Of a stretch of 27,189 bases of DNA, positions 20,801 to 27,189 are shown piece after piece (position 1 is the first letter of the stretch; each line of letters opens with the position of its first letter). Location: positions 1 through 27,189 of the forward strand of contig JBBAAS010000009.1 in NCBI GenBank assembly GCA_041658125.1, written 5' to 3'. Made by a program: the position numbers and the translations under genes. The notes under the pieces were generated by a model that saw only the letters and a list, made by a program, of their open reading frames with translations, was not told the origin of the DNA and did not search any database. Origin of the DNA: JBBAAS01 sp041658125 (lineage in GTDB: Bacteria > Patescibacteriota > Microgenomatia > UBA12405).

Positions 20801-22844
20801 ACCCAATTTCCTCATCGCACTGGGGACAATATTTATGCTCCCCGGCAATATATCCATGCTTGGGACACACTGAAAATGTCGGTGTCACCGAAAAATACGG
20901 CAACTTATAATTTTCCGCGACTTTCTTTACTAACAGTTTTACCATCTTAATATCCGGCAGGCTTTCTCCCATAAAGCCATGCAGTACTGTCCCGCCGGTA
21001 TATTTGGCCTGCAGTTCATCCTGATGATCCAACGCCTCAAACACATCATCAGTATAATTTACCGGCAGATGAGTTGAGTTGGTATAAAAGGGCGGGGCTT
21101 TCTTTTCCCTCCACTCTTTTTCGTTAGCCACAATTATGTCCGGCCACCGGGCCTTATCTCTTTTGGCAAACCGGTAAGCCGTTCCTTCTGCCGGCGTCGC
21201 CTCCAGGTTAAACATTTCATCCGTTTCTCTTTGGTAAATCAAAATTTTTTCCCTCATATAATCCATCACATCCAGCGCAAATTGTTTGCCTTCCGGATCA
21301 GCTATTCCCACTCCCAGCAAATTCAATAATGCCTCATTCATCCCGTTAATGCCAATAGTATTAAAATGATTCCGCCAATAAACCTTATTTCTGGCATAAA
21401 TATCGGACAAATAATATCGACAATACGGATACAGTCCCTTTACCGTCCACTCCTCCACTTCGGCTCTTTTTATTATCAATGATTCCTTAGATATATCCAT
21501 CAATTCGCCTAGCGTAGTAAAAAACCTCTTTTTGGCTGCCTCTGTTCCCCTACCCTTCTCTTTAGCCGCCAAATACCCTATCCTTGGTAAATTTATCGTC
21601 ACCACTCCTACCGACCCCGTAAGGGGGTTGGCTGAAAACAATCCCCCGCGCTTTCGCAAAGTTCTATTGTCCAAACGTAAACGACAACACATACTTCTCG
21701 CATCATCCGGGCTCATATCCGAATTTATAAAATTGGAAAAATATGGGACTCCGTATTTCCTGGTCATCTCCCACACCGACTCCATATTCGGATCATCCCA
21801 ATCAAAGTCCTTGGTTATCGAATAAGTCGGAATCGGAAAAGTAAACACCCTTCCTTGGGCATCTCCCTCCATCATTACTTCAGCAAAAGCCTTGTTAAAC
21901 ATTCCCATTTCTTTGACAAATTCACCGTATGTGGTTTTTTGCGGCTTCCCCCCGATAATCACCGCCTCCTCCCCCACCAATTTACTAGGTTTTAAATCTA
22001 AAGATACATTGGAAAACGGAGTTTGAAACCCAACTCTGGTCGGTACATTCATGTTAAATACAAATTCCTGCAGACATTGTTTTACTTGGCCATAATCCAA
22101 ATTGTCGTAATGGATAAACGGCGCCATATAAGTATCAAAATTGGCCACTGCTACCGCCCCGGCCACTTCTCCCTGAATCGTATATAAAAAATTAACCAAC
22201 TGACCTAAAGCCGTTCTCAAATGTTTTGGAGGTTTGCTGTTCACTTTCCCAGGTACCCCGCCAAAGCCTCTGACTAAAAATTCTTTTAAATCCCACCCGG
22301 TACAATACGGCGACAAAAGCGCCAAGTCGTGTATGTGAATGTCACCATTGGTGTGCGCTTTTCTGATTTCCTTTGGATAAATCTTGTTCATCCAGTAATT
22401 AGCCGAAATTATTGACGCGACATGGTTATTTAATCCCTGCAGGCTATAAGTCATATTGGCGTTTTCCTTTACCCGCCAATCCTGTTGACTTAAATATTTT
22501 TCAATGAGTTCATCCGAATCCACCAGGCTGGTAATTTCCCGCTGTTTTTGATGCAGTTCCCGGTAAAGCGAAAAAGCCGTAAAAGCTTCGTCAAAATTCA
22601 TCTCCTGTAAGGTTTTTTCGATCAAATCCTGAACCTGTTCCACCTCCGGCACTATCGTTCCGTTAAATCTCTTTTCCATTTCCTCCAGCACTTTTTTATA
22701 AACCTTTTCTATTTTTACTAAATCCGTATCTCCGGCCGCTTTAAATCCGGCTTTTATCGCCTTCTGAATTTTGGCCGGGCTAAACGCCACCACACTCCCG
22801 TTCCTCTTTTTAATCTTTTTAATCGTCACCTTAATTTTTGCCAT
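20793..22844 (-). CDS. nrdD: Anaerobic ribonucleoside-triphosphate reductase, main part (lacks glycyl radical domain)
   Basis: The 683-residue protein begins with an ATP-cone (KIKKRNGSVVAFSPAKIQKAI) that binds ATP/dATP and controls activity. The barrel contains THPNGDIHIHDL-like AHTNGDIHIHDLALL, SPYCTGWDLKEFLV, FTFPIPTYSITKDFDWDD and MCCRLRLD...GSVGVVTINLPRIGYLA, typical of class III reductases. It ends with the zinc-binding CPKHGYIAGEHKYCPQC (C660, C673, C676). The expected C-terminal RVxGYxRPV glycyl radical segment is missing and instead forms the next small ORF in the same frame. It makes deoxynucleotides without oxygen. Upstream is nrdR, eight bases away. Confidence 0.95.
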   Translation of the reverse strand: MAKIKVTIKKIKKRNGSVVAFSPAKIQKAIKAGFKAAGDTDLVKIEKVYKKVLEEMEKRFNGTIVPEVEQVQDLIEKTLQEMNFDEAFTAFSLYRELHQKQREITSLVDSDELIEKYLSQQDWRVKENANMTYSLQGLNNHVASIISANYWMNKIYPKEIRKAHTNGDIHIHDLALLSPYCTGWDLKEFLVRGFGGVPGKVNSKPPKHLRTALGQLVNFLYTIQGEVAGAVAVANFDTYMAPFIHYDNLDYGQVKQCLQEFVFNMNVPTRVGFQTPFSNVSLDLKPSKLVGEEAVIIGGKPQKTTYGEFVKEMGMFNKAFAEVMMEGDAQGRVFTFPIPTYSITKDFDWDDPNMESVWEMTRKYGVPYFSNFINSDMSPDDARSMCCRLRLDNRTLRKRGGLFSANPLTGSVGVVTINLPRIGYLAAKEKGRGTEAAKKRFFTTLGELMDISKESLIIKRAEVEEWTVKGLYPYCRYYLSDIYARNKVYWRNHFNTIGINGMNEALLNLLGVGIADPEGKQFALDVMDYMREKILIYQRETDEMFNLEATPAEGTAYRFAKRDKARWPDIIVANEKEWREKKAPPFYTNSTHLPVNYTDDVFEALDHQDELQAKYTGGTVLHGFMGESLPDIKMVKLLVKKVAENYKLPYFSVTPTFSVCPKHGYIAGEHKYCPQCDEEIGYK

Positions 22845-22852
22845 TAAATAAA

Positions 22853-23314
22853 TTAATTTTTAATCGAGGCTGACCTTTTAAAATCGGCAATAAATTTTTG
22901 CAACTCGTCAATCGAATTAATATCCAAATAAACGGTGGCAAACCGCACATACCCAACCTCATCGATTTCTTTCAGTTTTTCCATCACCATCCGGCCAATC
23001 TCCTTTGAAGGAATCTCCACTTTCTCCCAATTTAGTAATTTCATTTCAATCTCTTCTACCGCCTCAATTCTCGCTTCTCTTGGTACCCGGTAACAGGCTT
23101 TTTCAAAACATTTTTCCAATTTCTCCCGACTATAATCCTCTACCCGCCCGTCTTTCTTGACCACTTTCAATTCAATATTGCCTACCTTTTCATAAGTCGT
23201 AAACCGCTTTCCGCACCGTAAACACTCCCGCCTGCGCCTGGTGGCCTTACCGTCCTGTGCCTCGCGGCTCTCCAAAACTGTTGATTCGTCAAATTGACAA
23301 TATGGGCATATCAT
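22853..23314 (-). CDS. nrdR: Ribonucleotide reductase repressor NrdR
   Basis: The 153-residue protein has the NrdR layout: an N-terminal zinc ribbon MICPYCQFDESTVLESR with C3/C6 and C31/C34 (RRRRECLRCGKRFTTYE), followed by an ATP-cone (VVKKDGRVEDYSREKLEKCFEKAC) that senses dATP/ATP. NrdR represses ribonucleotide reductase operons. Being the first gene of its own nrd operon suggests autoregulation, but I do not find a clear pair of NrdR boxes upstream. Confidence 0.96.
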   Translation of the reverse strand: MICPYCQFDESTVLESREAQDGKATRRRRECLRCGKRFTTYEKVGNIELKVVKKDGRVEDYSREKLEKCFEKACYRVPREARIEAVEEIEMKLLNWEKVEIPSKEIGRMVMEKLKEIDEVGYVRFATVYLDINSIDELQKFIADFKRSASIKN

Positions 23315-23348
23315 AAATTTTACCCACTATCACTAGCGGATAGCTACC

Positions 23349-23378
23349 ATCATACCTACTGCCCATGGGGTTTGTCAA
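23349..23378 (-). promoter_or_regulatory. Promoter of the nrdR-nrdD-nrdG operon
   Basis: On the minus strand TTGACA (23378-23373) and TATGAT (23354-23349) are 18 bases apart. The leader of about 28 nt before ATG 23314 includes a CTATC/GATAG hairpin that could be an operator. Confidence 0.7.
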
Positions 23379-23447
23379 CTATTACTTAATATCTAAATTT
23401 ACTCCAAACTAACTCAAGTCCCTCTCCCCTAGTCCTTCAAAATTCCT

Positions 23448-23456
23448 TGTTATAAT
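23448..23456 (+). promoter_or_regulatory. Extended -10 promoter for secE-nusG-rplK
   Basis: TGTTATAAT (23448-23456) lies five bases before ATG 23462, again predicting a leaderless or near-leaderless mRNA. No clear -35 box is seen. Confidence 0.55.
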
Positions 23457-23461
23457 ACCCT

Positions 23462-23743
23462 ATGCAAAAAATATTGCAGTTTCTAAGGGAAGTTCGTGAG
23501 GAATTCCACCACATCACCTGGCCGAAACGCGATGCTTTAATTCAGCTTACTTTTGTGGTAATATCATTTTCGCTTGTAATATCCCTGATATTAGGCGGAT
23601 TTGATTATTTATTTACTCAATCTATCCCGCTTTTGACCAACCTAAAAACCAGTCCTCCGGTTCCTACAGAAACCATTGCTTTACCAACCATTAATATCTC
23701 CACCCCTTCCGCCACCCCCACTATCAAAATTATCAAAAAATAA
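23462..23743 (+). CDS. secE: Protein translocase subunit SecE
   Basis: The 93-residue protein has the SecE pattern: amphipathic LQFLREVREEFHHITWPKRDALIQLTFVV leading into one membrane helix (ISFSLVISLILGGFDYLFT). WPKRDALIQ matches the WPxRxE/D-x2 core. An unusual Pro/Thr/Ser-rich tail of about 30 residues (TSPPVPTETIALPTINIST) follows, probably extracytoplasmic. Position directly before nusG and rplK is the standard bacterial order. Confidence 0.92.
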   Translation: MQKILQFLREVREEFHHITWPKRDALIQLTFVVISFSLVISLILGGFDYLFTQSIPLLTNLKTSPPVPTETIALPTINISTPSATPTIKIIKK

Positions 23744-23745
23744 TT

Positions 23746-24342
23746 ATGCCCAACACCTCCGCTACTACCCTTAAAAAAGACTTCTTATTTAAACTTTCCG
23801 ACGCTTCCCCTTCTATCGACGCCGCCTGGTACGTTATCAACACTTACTCCGGCCACGAATACAAAGTCATTGATGCCCTCAAAACCAGAATTAAAACCAT
23901 GAATTTGGAAGATCAAATTTTCCAAGCTATCATCCCGATTCAATCTAAAATGATTATCCGTCGTGGCCAAAAGATTAAAACCCAGGAAAAAACTTTTCCC
24001 GGTTACGTTTTAATCCAAATGATCGTCACCGACGACTCTTGGGTTACTGTCCGGACTACCCAGGGTGTCACCGGCTTTATCGGTGTCGGCAACAAGCCTA
24101 CTCCCATTTCCCAAGCTGAAGTTGACCTTATTTTGAAAACTACCGAAGAAGACAAGCCCAAATTCCAAACTCCTTTTGGCATTGGCGACGTCGTCAAAAT
24201 TACCAACGGCCCTTTTGCTGATTTCATCGGCACGATCGATACTATCGATCAGGAAAAAGGCAAACTTCGCGTTTTAGTTTCTTTTTTCGAGCGCGAAACC
24301 CCCGTCGAACTCGATTTCTTACAGGTTAGTAGAGAACTCTAA
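23746..24342 (+). CDS. nusG: Transcription termination/antitermination protein NusG
   Basis: The 198-residue protein has an NGN domain (AAWYVINTYSGHEYKVIDALKTRI, then IIPIQSKM, FPGYVLIQMIVTDDSWVTVRTTQGVTGFIG) and a C-terminal KOW domain (GIGDVVKITNGPFADFIGTI). NusG binds RNA polymerase and couples it to Rho or ribosomes. It carries about 25 extra N-terminal residues before the usual start. It starts two bases after the secE stop. Confidence 0.96.
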   Translation: MPNTSATTLKKDFLFKLSDASPSIDAAWYVINTYSGHEYKVIDALKTRIKTMNLEDQIFQAIIPIQSKMIIRRGQKIKTQEKTFPGYVLIQMIVTDDSWVTVRTTQGVTGFIGVGNKPTPISQAEVDLILKTTEEDKPKFQTPFGIGDVVKITNGPFADFIGTIDTIDQEKGKLRVLVSFFERETPVELDFLQVSREL

Positions 24343-24345
24343 ATT

Positions 24346-24771
24346 ATGCCACGCAAAATCAAAATCATCGTTAAGCTCGCACTCCAAGCCGGTTCAGCTA
24401 ATCCTGCTCCTCCGGTCGGTACCGCTTTAGGTCCACACGGTATTAAAATCATGGATTTCTGTAAGGAATTCAACGAACAAACCGCTTCGATGAAAGGTTC
24501 TTTAATTCCGGCCATTATCACTATCTTTGAAGATCGGACCTTTACTTTTGTCCTCAAAAAGCCACCCGTTTCCGACATGATCAAAAAAGCTATCGGCCTC
24601 GCTAAGGGCTCCGGTACTACCGGCCGTGAAAAAATCGGCAAAATTACTCAAGCCCAAATTAACAAAATTGCCGCCGACAAGCTGGTTGATCTCAATACCA
24701 AAGACTTGGCCGCCGCCGCCCGCATGGTTGCCGGCACCGCCCTCTCCATGGGTCTAGAAATCGTCGCCTAA
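24346..24771 (+). CDS. rplK: 50S ribosomal protein L11
   Basis: The 141-residue protein matches L11 end to end: GSANPAPPVGTALGPHGIKIMDFCKEFN in the N-terminal domain that contacts factors, and the 23S-binding C-terminal domain (KIGKITQAQINKIAADKL, ending in VAGTALSMGLEIV). It begins three bases after nusG. The gene expected next, rplA for L1, is absent here and is replaced by the cysteine-rich array. Confidence 0.98.
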   Translation: MPRKIKIIVKLALQAGSANPAPPVGTALGPHGIKIMDFCKEFNEQTASMKGSLIPAIITIFEDRTFTFVLKKPPVSDMIKKAIGLAKGSGTTGREKIGKITQAQINKIAADKLVDLNTKDLAAAARMVAGTALSMGLEIVA

Positions 24772-24783
24772 AAATCAATTTTA

Positions 24784-24801
24784 AGTGATATAATTTGATA
24801 C
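24784..24801 (+). promoter_or_regulatory. Array promoter module 1
   Basis: AGTGATATAATTTGATA contains TGATATAAT, an extended -10 (TATAAT 24789-24794). The ATG of the first cysteine-rich gene is 47 bases from its first base. The same module recurs at 25352 and 26653. Confidence 0.7.
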
Positions 24802-24830
24802 TTAATTAATAGTTCATATTCTAAATCAAC

Positions 24831-25052
24831 ATGGCTTATGAATTTTTAAAAGGATTCGAAAACACTTTAATGGGTGGAAACCATAATCCCCCAATCTGTC
24901 GACGTACTGATAAAACATGTTCTGCTGCCCAATCATCGGGTCATAGCGTAGATGAAATTAGATTCAATGTTGTTTCCTGTGCCCTTTGTCCCGTAGATAT
25001 CTGCTATCGAGAGCATCCTGAAACTACTGTCCCAATTTTCGTCATCCCATAA
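24831..25052 (+). CDS. Cysteine-rich array protein A (one module, 73 aa)
   Basis: No known family is recognised. The 73-residue soluble protein has five cysteines: C23-x6-C30, then C50-x2-C53-x4-C58, in the form CRRTDKTC ... SCALCPVDICYRE. The ending CxxCxxDICYR is shared with array protein E of identical length, so these two are paralogs. There is no signal peptide or membrane segment. The four core cysteines could hold zinc or an Fe-S cluster; the sequence does not decide. First gene after rplK, with its own promoter. Confidence 0.7.
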   Translation: MAYEFLKGFENTLMGGNHNPPICRRTDKTCSAAQSSGHSVDEIRFNVVSCALCPVDICYREHPETTVPIFVIP

Positions 25053-25073
25053 CCTAAGCTGTACAATTATTTT

Positions 25074-25361
25074 GTGTCCAACTTGTCTCCCGAGAGGCCG
25101 ATCGTTTATCAACTGACTTTAGGGATCCATTCTGACTGGCTTGCCTCTCACTTTCCTGAGTTTATTCTCCGAACCACCAAAGATACCAACGCCGGTATTT
25201 GCCGAAAAACAGACGTTTCTTGTCCGGAAATCCGCGGCGGCATTGTAATTCAACAAGGTTCCCGAGCTGGTATGCGACTACCTGGGACCTTAAATTGTTT
25301 TTGTCGTTCTTGTGCCGACTGCCCCTCTCCCCATCCCCTCTCCCTAACCGGAGTGATATAA
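25074..25361 (+). CDS. Cysteine-rich array protein B (one module, 95 aa)
   Basis: A GTG start at 25074 gives 95 residues. The N-terminal 40 residues carry no cysteine and include a SDWLASHFPEFILR segment; the same ...FPxF pattern occurs in proteins C and F. The module reads GICRKTDVSC (C43, C50), then GGIVIQQ, RLPGT, and CFCRSCADCP (C75, C77, C80, C83). RLPGT before the CxxC pair matches RIPGT in protein C. The stop codon TAA (25359-25361) lies inside the TATAAT of the next promoter, so the two genes are interlocked. Unknown function. Confidence 0.65.
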   Translation: MSNLSPERPIVYQLTLGIHSDWLASHFPEFILRTTKDTNAGICRKTDVSCPEIRGGIVIQQGSRAGMRLPGTLNCFCRSCADCPSPHPLSLTGVI

Positions 25362-25376
25362 TCTGATAGTTTTATA
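25352..25376 (+). promoter_or_regulatory. Array promoter module 2
   Basis: AGTGATATAATCTGATAG then TTTTATAAAAGTTA, identical over 32 bases to the module at 26653. It overlaps the end of gene B and lies 50 bases upstream of gene C. Confidence 0.75.
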
Positions 25377-25401
25377 AAAGTTACCAGTTACTATCTAAAT
25401 T

Positions 25402-25929
25402 ATGTCATTACCCGAATTCCCTTGTCCTTATTCAACCACCAGTCGTCACTGTTTTGGTACTGTCGTTACTTGTAATTTAATTGAAAACCTTCAAGCCCCA
25501 ATCTCCTGTCGGCTGGCTGAATGGTTAGGTAAAGACAGTTCCTACACCAACTGTCCTGCTTACCGCCAAACATTAGAACCACTGACAAGATCACCGAACA
25601 CTCCTGAGTTTATTGCCGATTTTCCTAATTTTCGCCTTGTTGACCCCGAAGATATCCGAGCAGGTACTTGTACCGTAAAACCACTTTTAGGATACAAAAG
25701 CGATGACGATATTTGTGATCACATAGACGGTGGCGTTTCGATTTTATTAAATCAACAAAAAGTATGGATAAGAATCCCGGGGACGGTACATCCCACCCTG
25801 CCTAAATGCAGTGATTGTGTTGTTTCCCTATTAAATGGTTTTCGTTTACAACGAGAATTAAAAGCCACCAACGAAACTTCTGCACCTACACTCCCAGAAC
25901 CCCTATCACTCGACGATCTCCCCTTTTAA
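25402..25929 (+). CDS. Cysteine-rich array protein C (two modules, 175 aa)
   Basis: The 175-residue protein has nine cysteines. The second module is clear: C90-x14-C105-x30-C136-x2-C139, with DGGVSILLNQQ and WIRIPGT between, as in protein B. The first half (C8, C17, C24, C36, C51, ending YTNCPAYRQ) looks like a degenerate copy that has lost one cysteine of the CxxC pair. The C-terminal 35 residues are charged and proline-rich (NETSAPTLPEPLSLDDLPF). No signal peptide. Unknown function. Confidence 0.7.
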   Translation: MSLPEFPCPYSTTSRHCFGTVVTCNLIENLQAPISCRLAEWLGKDSSYTNCPAYRQTLEPLTRSPNTPEFIADFPNFRLVDPEDIRAGTCTVKPLLGYKSDDDICDHIDGGVSILLNQQKVWIRIPGTVHPTLPKCSDCVVSLLNGFRLQRELKATNETSAPTLPEPLSLDDLPF

Positions 25930-25952
25930 AAAAAATCAAAATAAACTAAATT

Positions 25953-26624
25953 ATGCCAACCATACGAGAATCCGAATTACACAATACTCATCCTTTTCTA
26001 AGAGTAATTAAACAAAATCCTAGCGGTGAAAATAGTTGTTTTTGCCTGATCCGACCCTATGAGCCTTGTACCGAAATAACCGGCGGAAAGCAATTTCCCG
26101 GTTCTTCGACCAAACCAAATTCGGAAAATCTAATTTTAAGCAAATCTGATTCCTGTCTTGTCTGTCCTATTTACCGTAAAGAAAAAGCAAAACCTATTGC
26201 CGTCACCGCCGCTGACGTGGTAGCCCGTTATCCTTTTCACATCTCAAACTTCGACGGTAGACGAGGCGGATGTTTCTTGCAAAAATCTAACTATGAATTT
26301 TGCTTAATCGATGGTTACAGTTATCGATCCTTAAGCCTAGAGGATACTTTAGTAGTAACTGATTTTGTTGGCAGTCCTCATTCCTGTACCGAATGTCGTA
26401 AGAATCCTTTTCCAAATGCCTTATTTAACCTTGATAGCGACAAAGTTCGTTGCAACTTAAGCGGTAATGTTTGTCCTGAAGCCACCAACGTTGACCATGG
26501 CCTCGACGGTTCAATAATCCAACTAGATCGCAACCTAACTCATTCTTGTTCTGATTGCCCGGTTCAGCGGAAAATCGACAAAGCCAAGGCCAAACCTTTA
26601 CGTGGCTCCCTCGCCCAATCTTAG
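25953..26624 (+). CDS. Cysteine-rich array protein D (three modules, 223 aa)
   Basis: Three modules follow each other: C31-x7-C39-x28-C68-x2-C71; C107-x9-C117-x27-C145-x2-C148; C167-x6-C174-x24-C199-x2-C202, plus one extra Cys at 29. The closing pairs read SCLVCPIYRK, SCTECRKNP and SCSDCPVQRK. This regular spacing is the strongest evidence that the array encodes a real metal-binding module. A GG or DG lies just after the second Cys of each module. No promoter precedes it; 23 bases separate it from gene C, so they are probably co-transcribed. The start is preceded by CTAAATT, as in genes C, E and rplK. Confidence 0.75.
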   Translation: MPTIRESELHNTHPFLRVIKQNPSGENSCFCLIRPYEPCTEITGGKQFPGSSTKPNSENLILSKSDSCLVCPIYRKEKAKPIAVTAADVVARYPFHISNFDGRRGGCFLQKSNYEFCLIDGYSYRSLSLEDTLVVTDFVGSPHSCTECRKNPFPNALFNLDSDKVRCNLSGNVCPEATNVDHGLDGSIIQLDRNLTHSCSDCPVQRKIDKAKAKPLRGSLAQS

Positions 26625-26652
26625 TCTTGTACCTAATAAACTCCACAACCCA

Positions 26653-26684
26653 AGTGATATAATCTGATAGTTTTATAAAAGTTA
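26653..26684 (+). promoter_or_regulatory. Array promoter module 3
   Basis: AGTGATATAATCTGATAG followed by TTTTATAAAAGTTA, an exact 32-base copy of the module at 25352, 51 bases upstream of gene E. It sits 29 bases after the stop of gene D. Confidence 0.75.
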
Positions 26685-26703
26685 AAATTATCAGCTAAAT
26701 TTT

Positions 26704-26925
26704 ATGCCAATCGAAAATTACCCACACGCAGTTATCGGCCACGGCAATCAGGATATCCGTTGCGGTCTAACCTACAAGCGACCGGGAATCTATGATGCCT
26801 GTCTCAAAATAATCGAGCTTAGGCCTGGAGAATCTCCCCTTATTAACGACCATACAGCTCAAGGCTGTGCTGATTGTGTTAGAGATATCTGTTATCGGCA
26901 AGAACAATTACCAGCTACTAGCTAA
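26704..26925 (+). CDS. Cysteine-rich array protein E (one module, 73 aa)
   Basis: The 73-residue protein has C20-x12-C33-x21-C55-x2-C58-x4-C63, closing with GCADCVRDICYRQ, almost the same as SCALCPVDICYRE in protein A. Its equal length and ending mark it as a duplicate of A. No signal peptide or membrane helix. Its stop is six bases before the next gene. Confidence 0.7.
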   Translation: MPIENYPHAVIGHGNQDIRCGLTYKRPGIYDACLKIIELRPGESPLINDHTAQGCADCVRDICYRQEQLPATS

Positions 26926-26931
26926 ATATTT

Positions 26932-27189
26932 ATGCCCTCACTCGAATCTTTTCCCTATTTCACTCCTGACCAGGATTACATCGATACTGACAATACTTAT
27001 TACCTAGGTAGCTGCGACCTAAAAGTTCGCGATCCCACCCACTGGCCCGAACCCTATTGTCAGGGAATCTTTGGCCGTACGGTAAAAGTTGGAACAGGTA
27101 GAGGTAAAGGAACAGAATCGCGGCTTGCCATAATCGCCAAAGTTCCTTCTTGCGCTATGTGTAGCGTTTGCCCTTCAACCAACTCCGCC
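26932..27189 (+). CDS. Cysteine-rich array protein F, cut by window edge
   Basis: The frame starts at ATG 26932, six bases after gene E, and is still open at the right edge after 86 codons. It shows C28-x14-C43-x30-C74-x2-C77-x2-C80 (SCAMCSVCPSTNS), the same module as in proteins B and C, with a GTGRGKGT stretch in the middle. More modules may follow beyond the window. CTAAATATTT precedes the start. Unknown function. Confidence 0.65.
   Translation, partial: MPSLESFPYFTPDQDYIDTDNTYYLGSCDLKVRDPTHWPEPYCQGIFGRTVKVGTGRGKGTESRLAIIAKVPSCAMCSVCPSTNSA

Noticed and set aside
23315..23461. NrdR boxes upstream of nrdR
   Set aside because: No paired ACACxATATxTTGTGT-like sites were found; only a short CTATC/GATAG hairpin.
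1..27189. CRISPR array, insertion sequence or phage genes
   Set aside because: No regularly spaced direct repeats, transposase or integrase, or phage structural genes are visible in the window.

Overview
The window looks like a chromosome segment from a Candidate Phyla Radiation bacterium (Patescibacteria). A Microgenomates-like lineage is my best guess, not something the sequence proves. Reasons: compact bacterial genes with tiny gaps, many Shine-Dalgarno-poor starts, several apparently leaderless promoters (extended -10 box 5-7 nt from ATG), single-copy bacterial secE-nusG-rplK, a ThyX/Dcd/Tmk thymidylate route, a class III ribonucleotide reductase, a HUMPS-family hexulose-phosphate synthase-like enzyme, and many short lineage-specific hypotheticals.

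Layout. 1-399: end of a lysyl-tRNA-synthetase-like (EpmA-like) gene and a small basic ORF. 401-3667 (minus): an apparent transcription unit in the order tRNA-Ala, two paralogous alpha/beta hydrolases, tRNA-Trp, an unknown protein, an atypical radical SAM protein. 3728-5198: a twin-arginine-like exported protein divergent from a GalU-type nucleotidyltransferase. 5224-12446 (plus): cell-surface region with an LPXTG protein, a lipoprotein, a zinc-ribbon membrane protein with a long structured leader, a type III hammerhead ribozyme abutting a family 2 glycosyltransferase, a 931-residue multi-pass membrane protein and a GNAT acetyltransferase. 12450-15666 (minus): dcd-thyX-tmk-glyA, a nearly complete dCTP-to-dTDP route including the folate carbon donor. 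15744-18763: DedA, SIMPL, slipin, a hexulose-phosphate synthase-like protein and a small membrane protein. 18792-23378 (minus): nrdR, nrdD, a separately encoded glycyl-radical domain, nrdG, then a cobalamin-riboswitch-like RNA and an unknown zinc-ribbon protein. 23462-24771 (plus): secE-nusG-rplK. 24784-27189 (plus): a tandem array of at least six cysteine-rich proteins built from a repeated four-cysteine module, three of them behind near-identical promoter modules; the array runs off the right edge.

Most noteworthy: (1) the hammerhead ribozyme whose last stem ends one base before a start codon; (2) the cysteine-module array where rplA would usually be; (3) anaerobic ribonucleotide reductase split so that its glycyl radical domain is a 53-residue polypeptide, with AT-rich repeats at the break and inside nrdG; (4) a cobalamin riboswitch-like leader in front of an unrecognised gene; (5) a switch-like 390-nt leader before the zinc-ribbon gene. 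All assignments come from reading motifs by eye; no database search or folding program was run.
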